From: an uncultured Acidobacteriaceae bacterium
Lineage (GTDB): Bacteria; Acidobacteriota; Terriglobia; Terriglobales; Acidobacteriaceae
Assembly (NCBI GenBank): GCA_903842065.1
Contig: CAIMKZ010000013.1
Location: 166,004-230,003, forward strand
DNA: 64,000 nucleotides
Reading direction: 5' to 3'
Under the pieces are notes generated by a model. That model made no database searches. It was given only the letters and a program-made list of their open reading frames with translations, and was not told where the DNA came from. Below, one piece after another: positions 39,207-47,894 of the stretch (its first letter is position 1; each line of letters starts with the position of its first letter). A program made the position numbers and the translations under genes.

Positions 39207-40850
39207 GTGCATATTTCCTTTCGGCAGCTTCGGTTATTGGCGGCGGGCGTCTGCGCCGCATGGGCGCTCGGTATCTTTGCGGCCGGATTCTGCTCGGCGC
39301 AGGTGGTTCCTGACAGTGCTTCGGCGGCTGCGGCGCGCTCGGGCGCTGGGCGCATCGTGCTGGTGCTTCCCTTTGACAACCGCACCGGCCAGCCCAATCT
39401 TGAGTGGATGCGCGAGGCCGCGTCTGAAGTGATCACGTCGCGCTTGACGAAGGCGGGATTCTCGCCGACCACGCGCGCGGAGCGCATGTATGCGCTCGAT
39501 CATCTGGGTTTGCCGCAGAACTTTCAGCCTTCGCGGGCCAGCGCCCTCAGGCTGGCTCGTATGCTCGACGCGGGCTCGGTCATAGTCGGCAGCATCTCCA
39601 CTGAAGGCGGCAAAATTCATGCCGAAGCGCAGGTGATCGATGTCCCGCGGCTGAGCATGAGCGCACCGGTAGCCTCCGAAAGCGCGCTCGAAGAGATGAT
39701 CGCGGTCTTCGACAGCGTGGCCTGGCAGTTGGCGCGGCAGTTGGAGCCCGGTTTCGTAGGAACAGAGGCCAGCTTTATCGCGGCTGACAAGCCGTTGCGC
39801 GTGGATGCCTTCGAGCAGTACGCCCGCGGCATCATGGAGCAGGATCAGTCCGAGCGGCAGCGGCATCTTGAGCAGGCGGTTAAGTTGAGCCCTGCTTTCA
39901 GCCGCGCATGGATGGCGCTGGGCCGCGAACACTACCAGAGCCAGCACTATGAGGAAGCGGCGCAGGCCTTTGCCCACGTTGAACGAAGCGGGCCAAACGG
40001 CACGGAGGCAGGCTTCTTCCGCGGCCTCGCGCTGTTGTCCACAGGCGGATACGCTGAAGCCGAGCGTGCCTTTGCCGATGTGGCCCGCGTGCTTCCGCTG
40101 GCCGAGGTGGTGAACAACCAGGCAGTGGCGATGAGCCGCCAGAGCAAGGACGGGACTTCGCTCTTTGTTCAGGCGGCAGCCGAGGACCCGGGCAACGCCG
40201 ACTACCACTTCAATCTTGCCGTGAGCCTCAAGCGGCGGGGAAACACGGCGGCGGCGCAGGCCGAGCTGGCGCAGTGCCTCAAGCTCAAGCCCGCCGATAT
40301 CGACGCGCTGGCTCTTGACGCAGCATGGAAGCGCCCGGCCGCGGGACAACCACAGCCGCAGGCTTCGGGTGGCGATACGGACTCTGTCGAACGCATCGTG
40401 CGCACCCTGGATGTTACGGCCTTCCGACAGGCCACGCAGATGCTCGACCAGATGAACGAGGTTGGCATGAGCGGCCTCGATCCGCATCAGCGGGCGCAGA
40501 GGCTATCGACCGAGGCCGAGGGCTTTCTCAACCGCGGCATGTATACGGAGGCCGAGAGGCTATACCGGCTGGCAGCCTCGGCCGATTCCAACTCTTCTCA
40601 AGCGCTGGTAGGACTAGCCCACGTACTGGAACACCAGGGCAACTCCGCCGGCGCGCGCGCCGAGGCCCAGGCTGCGCTGGCGATTGGCGACTCGGCGGGT
40701 GCGTGGGTGGTGCTGGCCGAGATAGATCTGGCCGCCGGGCGCACGGCCGAGGCCCGGCAGGAAGCTGAGAACGCTCTCCGAATCGAGCCGGCAAACGAAA
40801 GCGCGCAGACGCTGCTCAAGCAGATTCAGACACAGCCGCAGCGCCCGTAG
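39207..40850 (+). CDS. Secreted TPR-repeat protein
   Basis: The 547-residue protein (from GTG 39207) has a signal peptide (HISFRQLRLLAAGVCAAWAL and on) and a FlgO/TolB-like N-terminal domain (GRIVLVLPFDNRTGQPNLEW MREAASEVITSRLTKAGF read in sequence). Several TPR pairs follow: HLEQAVKLSPAFSRAWMALG, ADYHFNLAVSLKRRGNTAAA and ERLYRLAASADSNSSQALVG. The envelope domain is typical of proteins that gauge transport or polymer export. TATAAT at 39192-39197 lies 9 bases before GTG 39207, so a short or leaderless message is possible; a longer frame exists to 39132. Confidence 0.78.
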   Translation: MHISFRQLRLLAAGVCAAWALGIFAAGFCSAQVVPDSASAAAARSGAGRIVLVLPFDNRTGQPNLEWMREAASEVITSRLTKAGFSPTTRAERMYALDHLGLPQNFQPSRASALRLARMLDAGSVIVGSISTEGGKIHAEAQVIDVPRLSMSAPVASESALEEMIAVFDSVAWQLARQLEPGFVGTEASFIAADKPLRVDAFEQYARGIMEQDQSERQRHLEQAVKLSPAFSRAWMALGREHYQSQHYEEAAQAFAHVERSGPNGTEAGFFRGLALLSTGGYAEAERAFADVARVLPLAEVVNNQAVAMSRQSKDGTSLFVQAAAEDPGNADYHFNLAVSLKRRGNTAAAQAELAQCLKLKPADIDALALDAAWKRPAAGQPQPQASGGDTDSVERIVRTLDVTAFRQATQMLDQMNEVGMSGLDPHQRAQRLSTEAEGFLNRGMYTEAERLYRLAASADSNSSQALVGLAHVLEHQGNSAGARAEAQAALAIGDSAGAWVVLAEIDLAAGRTAEARQEAENALRIEPANESAQTLLKQIQTQPQRP

Positions 40851-40941
40851 TATCCCGGACCTGTTGTTTTTCTCCAGTTCGCGCTATGCTTGGCTCTGCG
40901 AGATCCCGCGCAGGTTCTCGCTTACGCAGGCGAGGTGAGCC

Positions 40942-42333
40942 ATGCCGCTGAATTCGAACAAGCTCATTGTCCCGCTGCTTCTGCTTGCCGTGTGCGCCGC
41001 CGGTCTGGTCCTGGCAAGCCACAGTCAGAGTGCGTCAGCACCACGTTCCGCTCAGCCGCGGCCCATCGTCGACAAGCTGATTCTCGATGACACCATTCAG
41101 CCGGTCAGCGCAGACCGGCTCAAGCGCGCTCTTCTTGCGGCCAACTCCGACGGCGCTCAGGCGCTGCTCATTCAAATGGACACGCCGGGCGGAATGGTCG
41201 AGTCCATGCGCTCCATGGTTGGCGCAATCCTGGCATCGCGCGTACCGGTGATCGTCTACGTTTCGCCCACCGGAGCGCGTGCCGGTTCGGCGGGGTTCTT
41301 CCTGCTTGAGTCGGCGGACTTTGCCGCCATGGCGCCGGGCACCGAGGCCGGCGCGGCCCACGTCGTCTTCATGATGGGCAAGCCCGACGAGACCGAGGCT
41401 CAGAAGGTTGAGAACGACGCCGAGGCCTTTCTGCGCTCTTTCGTCACACGCCGCGGCCGCAACACCGACGCGGCTACTGAGGCGGTCAAGAACTCCCACT
41501 CTTACACCGCCGAAGAGGCGCTCGATCTGCACCTGATCGATGCCGTCGCCAACAGCGACGCCCAGCTCTTTGAAGCCATCGAGGGCCGCGAAATCACCCG
41601 CTTCGACGGTGCGAAGACCACACTGCATTTAGACGGGGCAGAGGTGCGTGTGCTCCACTCCACCATGCGCGACCGTCTGCTCGGATGGCTGGTCGATCCG
41701 AACATCGCCATCCTGTTCCTCATCGCCGGCGGACTGCTCATCTATCTCGAGTTCAATACGCCGGGCACCATCGTTCCCGGCGCGCTGGGCACGCTCATGG
41801 TGCTGGTGGCCGCCTTTGCGCTCAACCTGCTCCCGGTCCGCTACACCGCGGTGCTGCTGCTCGTAGCGGCCGTCGTCCTGCTGGTGCTTGAGGCCAAGGT
41901 CGGCGGTCACGGCGCACTGGCCACGGCCGGCATCGCGAGCCTCGTCTTCGGCCTGCTCACGCTGGTGGCAGCGCCGGTTCCGGAGATGGGCATCAGCCCG
42001 ATTGTCGCCGTCACGGCTGGCCTTGGCTTTGGCTTGATTACGGTAGTTCTGCTGCGCCTGGCCGTGCGCGCGCGCAAGCGAAAGGCGCTCATCGGCCCCG
42101 ACGCGCTGGTAGGCATGGCCGCCACGACCATGGAGCCGCTTGCCGCCGGCGCCCCCGGCCATGTGCTCGTCGAAGGAGAAATCTGGCTGGCCGCGGCAAG
42201 CCATCCGGTGGCTGGTGGAGAGCATTTGAAAGTCGTCGGCCACAACCAGATGCTGCTTCTGGTAGAACCTGTTGCGCCCGCGGCCGATGGAACGGCCTCT
42301 ATACAGTCTGGCGCTGAAAGCCATTCCGGCTAA
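40942..42333 (+). CDS. NfeD-family membrane serine protease (ClpP-fold)
   Basis: The 463-residue protein begins with a signal/anchor helix behind GAGGTGAGCC, then a ClpP/crotonase-type protease domain: LIQMDTPGGMVESMRSMVGA and Ser116 in GARAGSAGFFLLES as the probable nucleophile. About four C-terminal membrane helices (ILFLIAGGLLIYLEFNTPGT on) and an OB-fold-like NfeD end (GHVLVEGEIWLAAAS) follow. NfeD proteases work with stomatin-like proteins, and the stomatin gene is next, 63 bases downstream. Confidence 0.93.
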   Translation: MPLNSNKLIVPLLLLAVCAAGLVLASHSQSASAPRSAQPRPIVDKLILDDTIQPVSADRLKRALLAANSDGAQALLIQMDTPGGMVESMRSMVGAILASRVPVIVYVSPTGARAGSAGFFLLESADFAAMAPGTEAGAAHVVFMMGKPDETEAQKVENDAEAFLRSFVTRRGRNTDAATEAVKNSHSYTAEEALDLHLIDAVANSDAQLFEAIEGREITRFDGAKTTLHLDGAEVRVLHSTMRDRLLGWLVDPNIAILFLIAGGLLIYLEFNTPGTIVPGALGTLMVLVAAFALNLLPVRYTAVLLLVAAVVLLVLEAKVGGHGALATAGIASLVFGLLTLVAAPVPEMGISPIVAVTAGLGFGLITVVLLRLAVRARKRKALIGPDALVGMAATTMEPLAAGAPGHVLVEGEIWLAAASHPVAGGEHLKVVGHNQMLLLVEPVAPAADGTASIQSGAESHSG

Positions 42334-42396
42334 ACGCCCCGGTGTGAGAAATCACGTCCGGGGCGGTAAAATCACCTGCTGAAAGCGAGGAAGTAC

Positions 42397-43170
42397 ATGA
42401 CTCCATCCGATCTTCCGGTTCCGTTTCTGATCCTGGTTGCGATCGTCGCCCTCTACCTGTTCAACTCCATCAAGATTCTGCGCGAGTACGAACGTGGTGT
42501 CATCTTCCGGCTGGGCCGGGCGCTGCCCCGACCCAAGGGCCCGGGCATCATTCTGGTCTTCCGGCCCATCGATCAGATGGTGCGCATCTCGCTTCGCCAG
42601 GATGTGCTCGAGGTTCCGCCACAGGATGTCATCACACGCGACAACGTCACCCTCAAGGTGAACGCAGTGGTCACGCTCTACGTCGTCAATCCCAACGACG
42701 CGGCCATCAAGGTGGCCAACTACGTCTACCAGACCTCGCAGTTCTCCCAGACCACGCTGCGCTCGGTGCTCGGCGAAGTAGAACTCGATGAACTGCTCAG
42801 CCATCGCGACAAGCTCAACCTCAAGATCCAGACCATCATCGACCAGCGTACCGAGCCCTTCGGCGTCAAGGTCGTCTCTGTCGAGGTCAAGCAGGTCGAT
42901 CTGCCCGAGCAGATGCTGCGCGCCATGGCCAAGCAGGCCGAGGCCGAACGCGAAAAACGCTCCAAGATCATCCATGCCGAGGGTGAGTTCAATGCCGCCC
43001 AGAAGCTGGTCGACGCCGCCCATCTGCTGGCCACCGAACCCATGACCATTCAGCTGCGCTACCTGCAAACCCTCACCGAGATCGGCGTCGAGAAGAACAC
43101 CACCATTGTCTTCCCGCTGCCCATCGAGATGATGCAGATGTTCGATAAGTTCAAGGGCGGGGCGAAGTAG
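42397..43170 (+). CDS. Stomatin/slipin-family SPFH membrane protein
   Basis: The 257-residue protein has an N-terminal membrane anchor ([20 protein letters not shown]), the SPFH/Band-7 domain with [20 protein letters not shown] and [20 protein letters not shown], and a C-terminal coiled-coil ([20 protein letters not shown]) ending [11 protein letters not shown]. It oligomerises in membrane microdomains. Proximity to nfeD is the classic slipin-NfeD pair. GAGGAAGTAC precedes ATG 42397. Confidence 0.96.
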   Translation: MTPSDLPVPFLILVAIVALYLFNSIKILREYERGVIFRLGRALPRPKGPGIILVFRPIDQMVRISLRQDVLEVPPQDVITRDNVTLKVNAVVTLYVVNPNDAAIKVANYVYQTSQFSQTTLRSVLGEVELDELLSHRDKLNLKIQTIIDQRTEPFGVKVVSVEVKQVDLPEQMLRAMAKQAEAEREKRSKIIHAEGEFNAAQKLVDAAHLLATEPMTIQLRYLQTLTEIGVEKNTTIVFPLPIEMMQMFDKFKGGAK

Positions 43171-43246
43171 CAGGGCGATTCCGTGTCCCCAGTTTGGGAC
43201 AATGGCCGGGGCCGTCGCATAATGGAGGCAGGTCCGGGATGCGGAT

Positions 43247-43858
43247 ATGCGCGGATTTCTGCTAGGCGATTTCGATCACGATCCGGAGCGCGAGCGTCGC
43301 GATACTGAGCTGACGCTCGGTTCCGGCACCCTGCTGGCTATCTTCTTCGGCCTGGTGCTGATCTGCGGACTCTGCTTCGGCATGGGATATGCGGTTGGCC
43401 GCCACACTGCCGGCCCTTCGTCCATCACGCCGCCCCGGCCCGCGTCCGAGCAGGAGCCGCTACAGGCATCCGGCGTCATCCCCAAGCCCTCTGCCGTTGC
43501 GCAGACCCCGCTGGCTTCTACGTCCGCTGAGAACCCGTTCGCTCGCGGCAATACGGCCTCCGCGTCGAGCGCGTTAACTCCACCCGGCTCGCATGGAGCC
43601 TCGCCGGCGCCAGCTCAGCAGCCGCAAACTCCAGTTGTGCAAAGCTACATGGTGCAGATCGCCGCGGTCGCAAATCCAGAAGATGCCGATGTGCTGATGA
43701 GCGCGCTCAAGAAGCGCGATTATCCAGTGACCGCCTACCACGACCCGGGCGACAACTTTATCCGCGTGCGCATCGGTCCCTTTACCTCGCACGCCGTCGC
43801 CGACCAGTGGCGCACCCGGCTGCAAAACGACGGCTACAACGCAGTCATTCAGCCGTAG
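43247..43858 (+). CDS. SPOR-domain protein, membrane-anchored
   Basis: The 203-residue protein has one membrane helix (about residues 28-50, LGSGTLLAIFFGLVLICGLC), a Pro/Ser/Ala-rich linker and a C-terminal SPOR domain (SYMVQIAAVANPEDADVLMS, DNFIRVRIGPFTSHAVADQW). SPOR domains bind denuded septal peptidoglycan, pointing to a division role, together with or separate from RlpA at 4660. No clear Shine-Dalgarno lies at the expected distance before ATG 43247. Confidence 0.9.
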   Translation: MRGFLLGDFDHDPERERRDTELTLGSGTLLAIFFGLVLICGLCFGMGYAVGRHTAGPSSITPPRPASEQEPLQASGVIPKPSAVAQTPLASTSAENPFARGNTASASSALTPPGSHGASPAPAQQPQTPVVQSYMVQIAAVANPEDADVLMSALKKRDYPVTAYHDPGDNFIRVRIGPFTSHAVADQWRTRLQNDGYNAVIQP

Positions 43859-43868
43859 TCTTCGGGAT

Positions 43869-44579
43869 CTACCTCCGCATCCACTCCGGCAGCCCCGAGG
43901 CAATCGCCGCCCGCACCGCCGCAGACAACTCCTCGCGCGTCGCATACTGCGCCGGATCAATCGGCGCATGAAACACGATGTGTGCCGTGCCAGGCTTGAT
44001 GCGCAGGCTTCCCTTGGCCATCATCTTCTCGGTTTCGTAGATCGACACCGGGATGCAGGGTGCTCCGGTCTCCTTGGCCAGATAGAACGGCCCCTTCTTG
44101 AATGGCAGCATGCGCCCGTCGGGCGAGCGCGTGCCCTCGACAAACGTCGTAATGTGAACGCCGCCTGCAAGAACCTTGGCCGCCGCCGCTACGCTCTGCT
44201 GCGCGGTTTTGGCGTTGCCACCGCGATCGACGGGGATGAACTCGCCCAGCCGGAAGCCGATGTTCAGAATCGGCACGTTCATCATCGACCGCTTCATAAA
44301 CGCCGACGTACGCCCCGGAATCCGCGGAATCAGCGCTGGCGGGTCCAGGTTTGACACATGGTTTGCCATGAAGATGCACGCCGTTTGCGTGGGAATTCGC
44401 TCCAGCCCCTCTACCTCCACCGCAACCCCCGCCACGCGAAAGCCCATGCGCGCCACCCACAGCGCCGCGTTGTACAGCGGAGTCACATTGCCTGTGATCG
44501 CCGCCCACGGGATAAAGACGGTGGCGCAGAGCAGGCCCAGCACGATAAACGTTCCCAGCATCAGCAGCGAGGCAATCAT
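43869..44579 (-). CDS. plsC: 1-acyl-sn-glycerol-3-phosphate acyltransferase (PlsC)
   Basis: The 236-residue protein has an N-terminal membrane helix and the acyltransferase motifs: block I NHVSNLDPPAL (NHxSxxD) and block III FVEGTRSPDG (EGTR). It makes phosphatidic acid. The start overlaps the stop of mpl by 4 bases, so the two are translationally coupled. Confidence 0.93.
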   Translation of the reverse strand: MIASLLMLGTFIVLGLLCATVFIPWAAITGNVTPLYNAALWVARMGFRVAGVAVEVEGLERIPTQTACIFMANHVSNLDPPALIPRIPGRTSAFMKRSMMNVPILNIGFRLGEFIPVDRGGNAKTAQQSVAAAAKVLAGGVHITTFVEGTRSPDGRMLPFKKGPFYLAKETGAPCIPVSIYETEKMMAKGSLRIKPGTAHIVFHAPIDPAQYATREELSAAVRAAIASGLPEWMRR

Positions 44580-46033
44580 GCCGGCCTCCCGCTTGCCGAT
44601 GCCCCTGCGAAACGCTCGCGCAACCGCGCCGGCAGCTTCTCGTAGATGCCGTCGAAGCCCCCGTTCGATAGAATCGCCACCACATCGCCGGGCTCCAGCT
44701 TCGGCACAATGCCGCTTACAATTGCATCGGCGTCGGCCAGCAGTTCGGCGGGCTTACCCGCGCGGTTCAGCGCATCCACCACATCTTCCGGATGCAGCCG
44801 TTCGCCGTCCGGAATCCGCTGCTGCTGATACACACCGGCCAGCACCACGCGATCCGCCATTTGCAGGCTCGCAACCAGCTCCGCCTCCAGCACCTTGCGC
44901 CGCAGCGTGTTCGACCGCGGCTCAAGCACCGCCCACAATCGCGCCATCGGATAAACCGATCGCAGCGCGCGCAAAGTTTCGCGAATTGCTGTCGGGTGAT
45001 GCGCAAAATCCTCGATTACCGTGACCCCGCCAACCTCTGCGCGCAACTCCAGCCGCCGCTTCACGCTCTTGAATGTCGCGAGCGCTTCGGCGATAGCATC
45101 CTTCGAGACTCCGCGCCCAAAGGCCAGCGCCGCCGCGGCCGTCGCGTTCAGCACATTGTGCTCACCGGCCATGCGCATCTCAAGCTCGGCCCACAGCGCA
45201 CCCTCATGCCACACCTGCCACCGCGAAACGCCTTCTTCAAACTTCAAATTGCGAATCTGCCACTCGGCCCCGCCGCTGAAGCCGTAGCGCTCCACCCTGC
45301 ACAGCGCTTTCTCAACGCACTCCGTCACGTTCTCGCTGCCGTCGTAGGCAACAATCAGCCCGCGTCGCGGCACTAGATTCACCAGCCGCTTGAAGGCCGT
45401 CTTCACAGCGCCCAGATCGGCATAGATGTCGGCGTGATCGAACTCAACGTGCGTCAGAATCAGCCCGTCCGGAAAGTAGTGCAGAAACTTCGGGCCTTTG
45501 TCGAAGAAGGCCGTGTCGTACTCGTCGCCCTCGACGATAAACGTGCGCGTGGGCTTGAGTTGAAAGCTCGTCCTAAAGTTCTCCGCCACTCCGCCGATCA
45601 GAAACGAGGGCTCAAACGCCGCATCCCTGCTTGTTGCCGTCTGGTAGATCCACGCCAGCATCGATGTCGTCGTCGTCTTGCCGTGTGTGCCCGCAACCAC
45701 CAGCGACTCGCGCCCCTTCAAAAACTCTTCGCGCAGCAGCGCCGCCATGGAAGTGAAGGAAATGCGCTCGTCGAGGATGCGCTCGATCTCCGGATTGCCC
45801 CGCGACAGCGCATTGCCGATCACAACAAGATCGGGTCGCGGATCGAGATTCGTCTCCGCATACGGTTCTGCAACCGGAATTGCCAGCGAGCGCAGCAGGT
45901 CGCTCATGGGCGGATAAGCTGCCTTGTCTGACCCGGTAACGCGGTGGCCCTGAAGCTGTAGCAGGCCGGCGAGCGATGCCATCGCCGTCCCGCAGATGCC
46001 GCTCAAATGTATGTGTCGTGAGGAAGTTGTCAT
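44576..46033 (-). CDS. mpl: UDP-N-acetylmuramate:L-Ala-gamma-D-Glu-meso-DAP ligase Mpl
   Basis: The 485-residue Mur-ligase-fold protein begins IHLSGICGTAMASLAGLLQL, typical of Mpl rather than MurC. It has the ATP loop VAGTHGKTTTTSMLAWI, the central DxxE-type PRRGLIVAYDGSENVTECV and the C-terminal VIEDFAHHPTAIRETLRALR. It re-attaches recovered murein tripeptide to UDP-MurNAc. Next to the LD-carboxypeptidase it forms a peptidoglycan-recycling pair. Length is typical (E. coli 457). Confidence 0.95.
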   Translation of the reverse strand: MTTSSRHIHLSGICGTAMASLAGLLQLQGHRVTGSDKAAYPPMSDLLRSLAIPVAEPYAETNLDPRPDLVVIGNALSRGNPEIERILDERISFTSMAALLREEFLKGRESLVVAGTHGKTTTTSMLAWIYQTATSRDAAFEPSFLIGGVAENFRTSFQLKPTRTFIVEGDEYDTAFFDKGPKFLHYFPDGLILTHVEFDHADIYADLGAVKTAFKRLVNLVPRRGLIVAYDGSENVTECVEKALCRVERYGFSGGAEWQIRNLKFEEGVSRWQVWHEGALWAELEMRMAGEHNVLNATAAAALAFGRGVSKDAIAEALATFKSVKRRLELRAEVGGVTVIEDFAHHPTAIRETLRALRSVYPMARLWAVLEPRSNTLRRKVLEAELVASLQMADRVVLAGVYQQQRIPDGERLHPEDVVDALNRAGKPAELLADADAIVSGIVPKLEPGDVVAILSNGGFDGIYEKLPARLRERFAGASASGRPA

Positions 46034-46046
46034 TGTGCCTGTTCAA

Positions 46047-46985
46047 TTATCCCGCGGCGCGCACGGCGGGCTCCCGTATGTTGAGCTGCGCCTCAGCGCT
46101 CGCAATAAGCTCAGCCTCGACGCCCAGGGTGAGCGTAACGCACCGGCGCGAAACATGCCCGCTGCGCAGTCCGAAAGCAATCGGCCCCGCAAAGCCATCG
46201 AGCGCGCTCAAGATTGCCTGTTCGAGCAGTTCGTCCGGCGCGCCGTTAGACGAGCAGTTCAGCATCTCGCCAAACACGATGCCCGTCACGCCCTCAAGCT
46301 TGCCCGCGGCCCGCAACTGCCACAGCATCCGGTCCATCTGGTAGGGCTTTGCGCCCACATCTTCCAGGAAGAGCAGCTTGCCTTCTGTTTGCGGCTCCCA
46401 CGGTGTGCCCAGCATCGAGACGAGAATGCTCAGACAGCCGCCATAAAGCGTCCCGCTGGCTGCGCCCGGCCGCAGAGTGCGCAGGCCCTCTTCCACTCCC
46501 AGCGTGTACGGCCTTCCGATTATCGCCGCCTCAAAGCTGGCCCGATCGACGCCATCCTCAAGAAAGAAGTCCGCGGCCAGCATCGGCCCATGAAACGCCG
46601 GCAATCCAATCCGGTCGAGCAGATACAGCTGCAAGCCGGTCAGATCGCTGTATGCGAAGAACGGCTTCGGATGTTTTGCGATGAGATCGAAGTCGATGCC
46701 TTCAAGCAAATAATTCGACCCATACCCGCCGCGCAGGCACATCACCGCGCTGGTCTCGGCATCGGCGAAGGCCGCATGCAGATCCGCCAGCCGCTCGGCC
46801 GGAGTTCCTGCAAAGTAGAGTGGCCCGCGAGCAAGCGCATTCGCCGCGAACGTAGGTTCGTAGCCCGCTGCGCGCAACGCCGCCGCGCCGCGCTCCGTCC
46901 GTTCGCTCATCGCGGAAGATGCCGGCGCAACAATGCTGATAGTCGAGCCAGTTGCTACCGCGCGCGGCTTTAGCAGATCGCTCAT
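46047..46985 (-). CDS. LD-carboxypeptidase (S66 family)
   Basis: The 312-residue protein is a serine peptidase of family S66. The nucleophile motif MCLRGGYGSNYLLEGI supplies the Ser, FLEDVGAKPYQMDRM supplies the Glu, and GLRSGHVSRRCVTLTLG supplies the His. It removes the terminal D-Ala from cytosolic tetrapeptides, making the tripeptide substrate of Mpl, which is encoded 13 bases downstream. ATG 46985 is chosen over GTG 46994. Confidence 0.92.
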   Translation of the reverse strand: MSDLLKPRAVATGSTISIVAPASSAMSERTERGAAALRAAGYEPTFAANALARGPLYFAGTPAERLADLHAAFADAETSAVMCLRGGYGSNYLLEGIDFDLIAKHPKPFFAYSDLTGLQLYLLDRIGLPAFHGPMLAADFFLEDGVDRASFEAAIIGRPYTLGVEEGLRTLRPGAASGTLYGGCLSILVSMLGTPWEPQTEGKLLFLEDVGAKPYQMDRMLWQLRAAGKLEGVTGIVFGEMLNCSSNGAPDELLEQAILSALDGFAGPIAFGLRSGHVSRRCVTLTLGVEAELIASAEAQLNIREPAVRAAG

Positions 46986-47106
46986 CGCTACCACGTCTCA
47001 CCGCGCGCGCACAGGCGCCCTGTAAGCTGTGCCCGGTCGTTGCCGGCGGCTTCTTCTGTCATAACCAGAAAATCGTTGCCGCAGGCGTGTGCCTTGGTAA
47101 AGGGAA

Positions 47107-47835
47107 TCAATCTTCCTCCGGATCAAGAAAAGTAAGTAACGTGTCGATAGCGGGCTCGGCGCTGAGTGAGGCGAGCAATGCTCGGTGCCGTTTTTGCGTG
47201 GTAGAGATCGTGAAGCTTACACGCTCGATCTCGCCGATGGTATCCCGCTCCACGTTGTTCAACCGTTGGCCGGCCTTGTCCATGGCGTCGAGAATCGACT
47301 GAAGCATCCTTGTCTGGTCGCCGCCTCGGGCCTCGTAGAACATGGAGAAGCGCTTCAGGTTGGCGCGCCGCTCGAGGATGCCGACCAGCGCGAGCGCGAC
47401 AATCACAATCACGGCGGCTACGGCTGCCGCGGCATAGAGACCCGCGCCGCAGGCCATGCCGATCGAGGCCACTACCCAGATGCTGGCCGCGCTGGTCAGT
47501 CCGCTCACGCGGCCCCGGTTGCGCAAAATCAAGCCCGCGCCCAGAAAACCGATACCCTGCACGACGTTCGAGGCCACGCGACCCTTATCGGGGTTGGCAT
47601 CTCCGGCCAGCACCGCTGAAAGCAGCGTGAAGAAAGCCGCGCCCAGGCAGATCAGCAGATTCGTGCGCAGCCCTGCCGATTTGTGGTTGACTTCGCGCTC
47701 CAGTCCCACCAGTCCGCCCAGCAGACATGCCAGCAATAGGCGCTTGATGGCGCCGTTAACCACGACGATCTGCTGAAGCTGGTCAAACTCGAAGGGCTGC
47801 ATCAGGTGTGGCAGTTGGATGCCGATGGCAATCAT
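47107..47835 (-). CDS. MgtC/SapB-family membrane protein
   Basis: The 242-residue protein has the MgtC N-terminal membrane half: LLLACLLGGLVGLEREVNHK, SAGLRTNLLICLGAAFFTLL and QGIGFLGAGLILRNRGRVSG. A soluble ACT-like C-terminal domain of about 85 residues follows. MgtC proteins help survive Mg2+ limitation and acidic niches; some inhibit the F-ATPase. GGAGAAGGGT precedes ATG 47835. Confidence 0.93.
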   Translation of the reverse strand: MIAIGIQLPHLMQPFEFDQLQQIVVVNGAIKRLLLACLLGGLVGLEREVNHKSAGLRTNLLICLGAAFFTLLSAVLAGDANPDKGRVASNVVQGIGFLGAGLILRNRGRVSGLTSAASIWVVASIGMACGAGLYAAAAVAAVIVIVALALVGILERRANLKRFSMFYEARGGDQTRMLQSILDAMDKAGQRLNNVERDTIGEIERVSFTISTTQKRHRALLASLSAEPAIDTLLTFLDPEED

Positions 47836-47894
47836 AGATACCCTTCTCCTCGTTTCTTACAGCACCGATGCTACCACTCCGCGCGCGTGCGGGG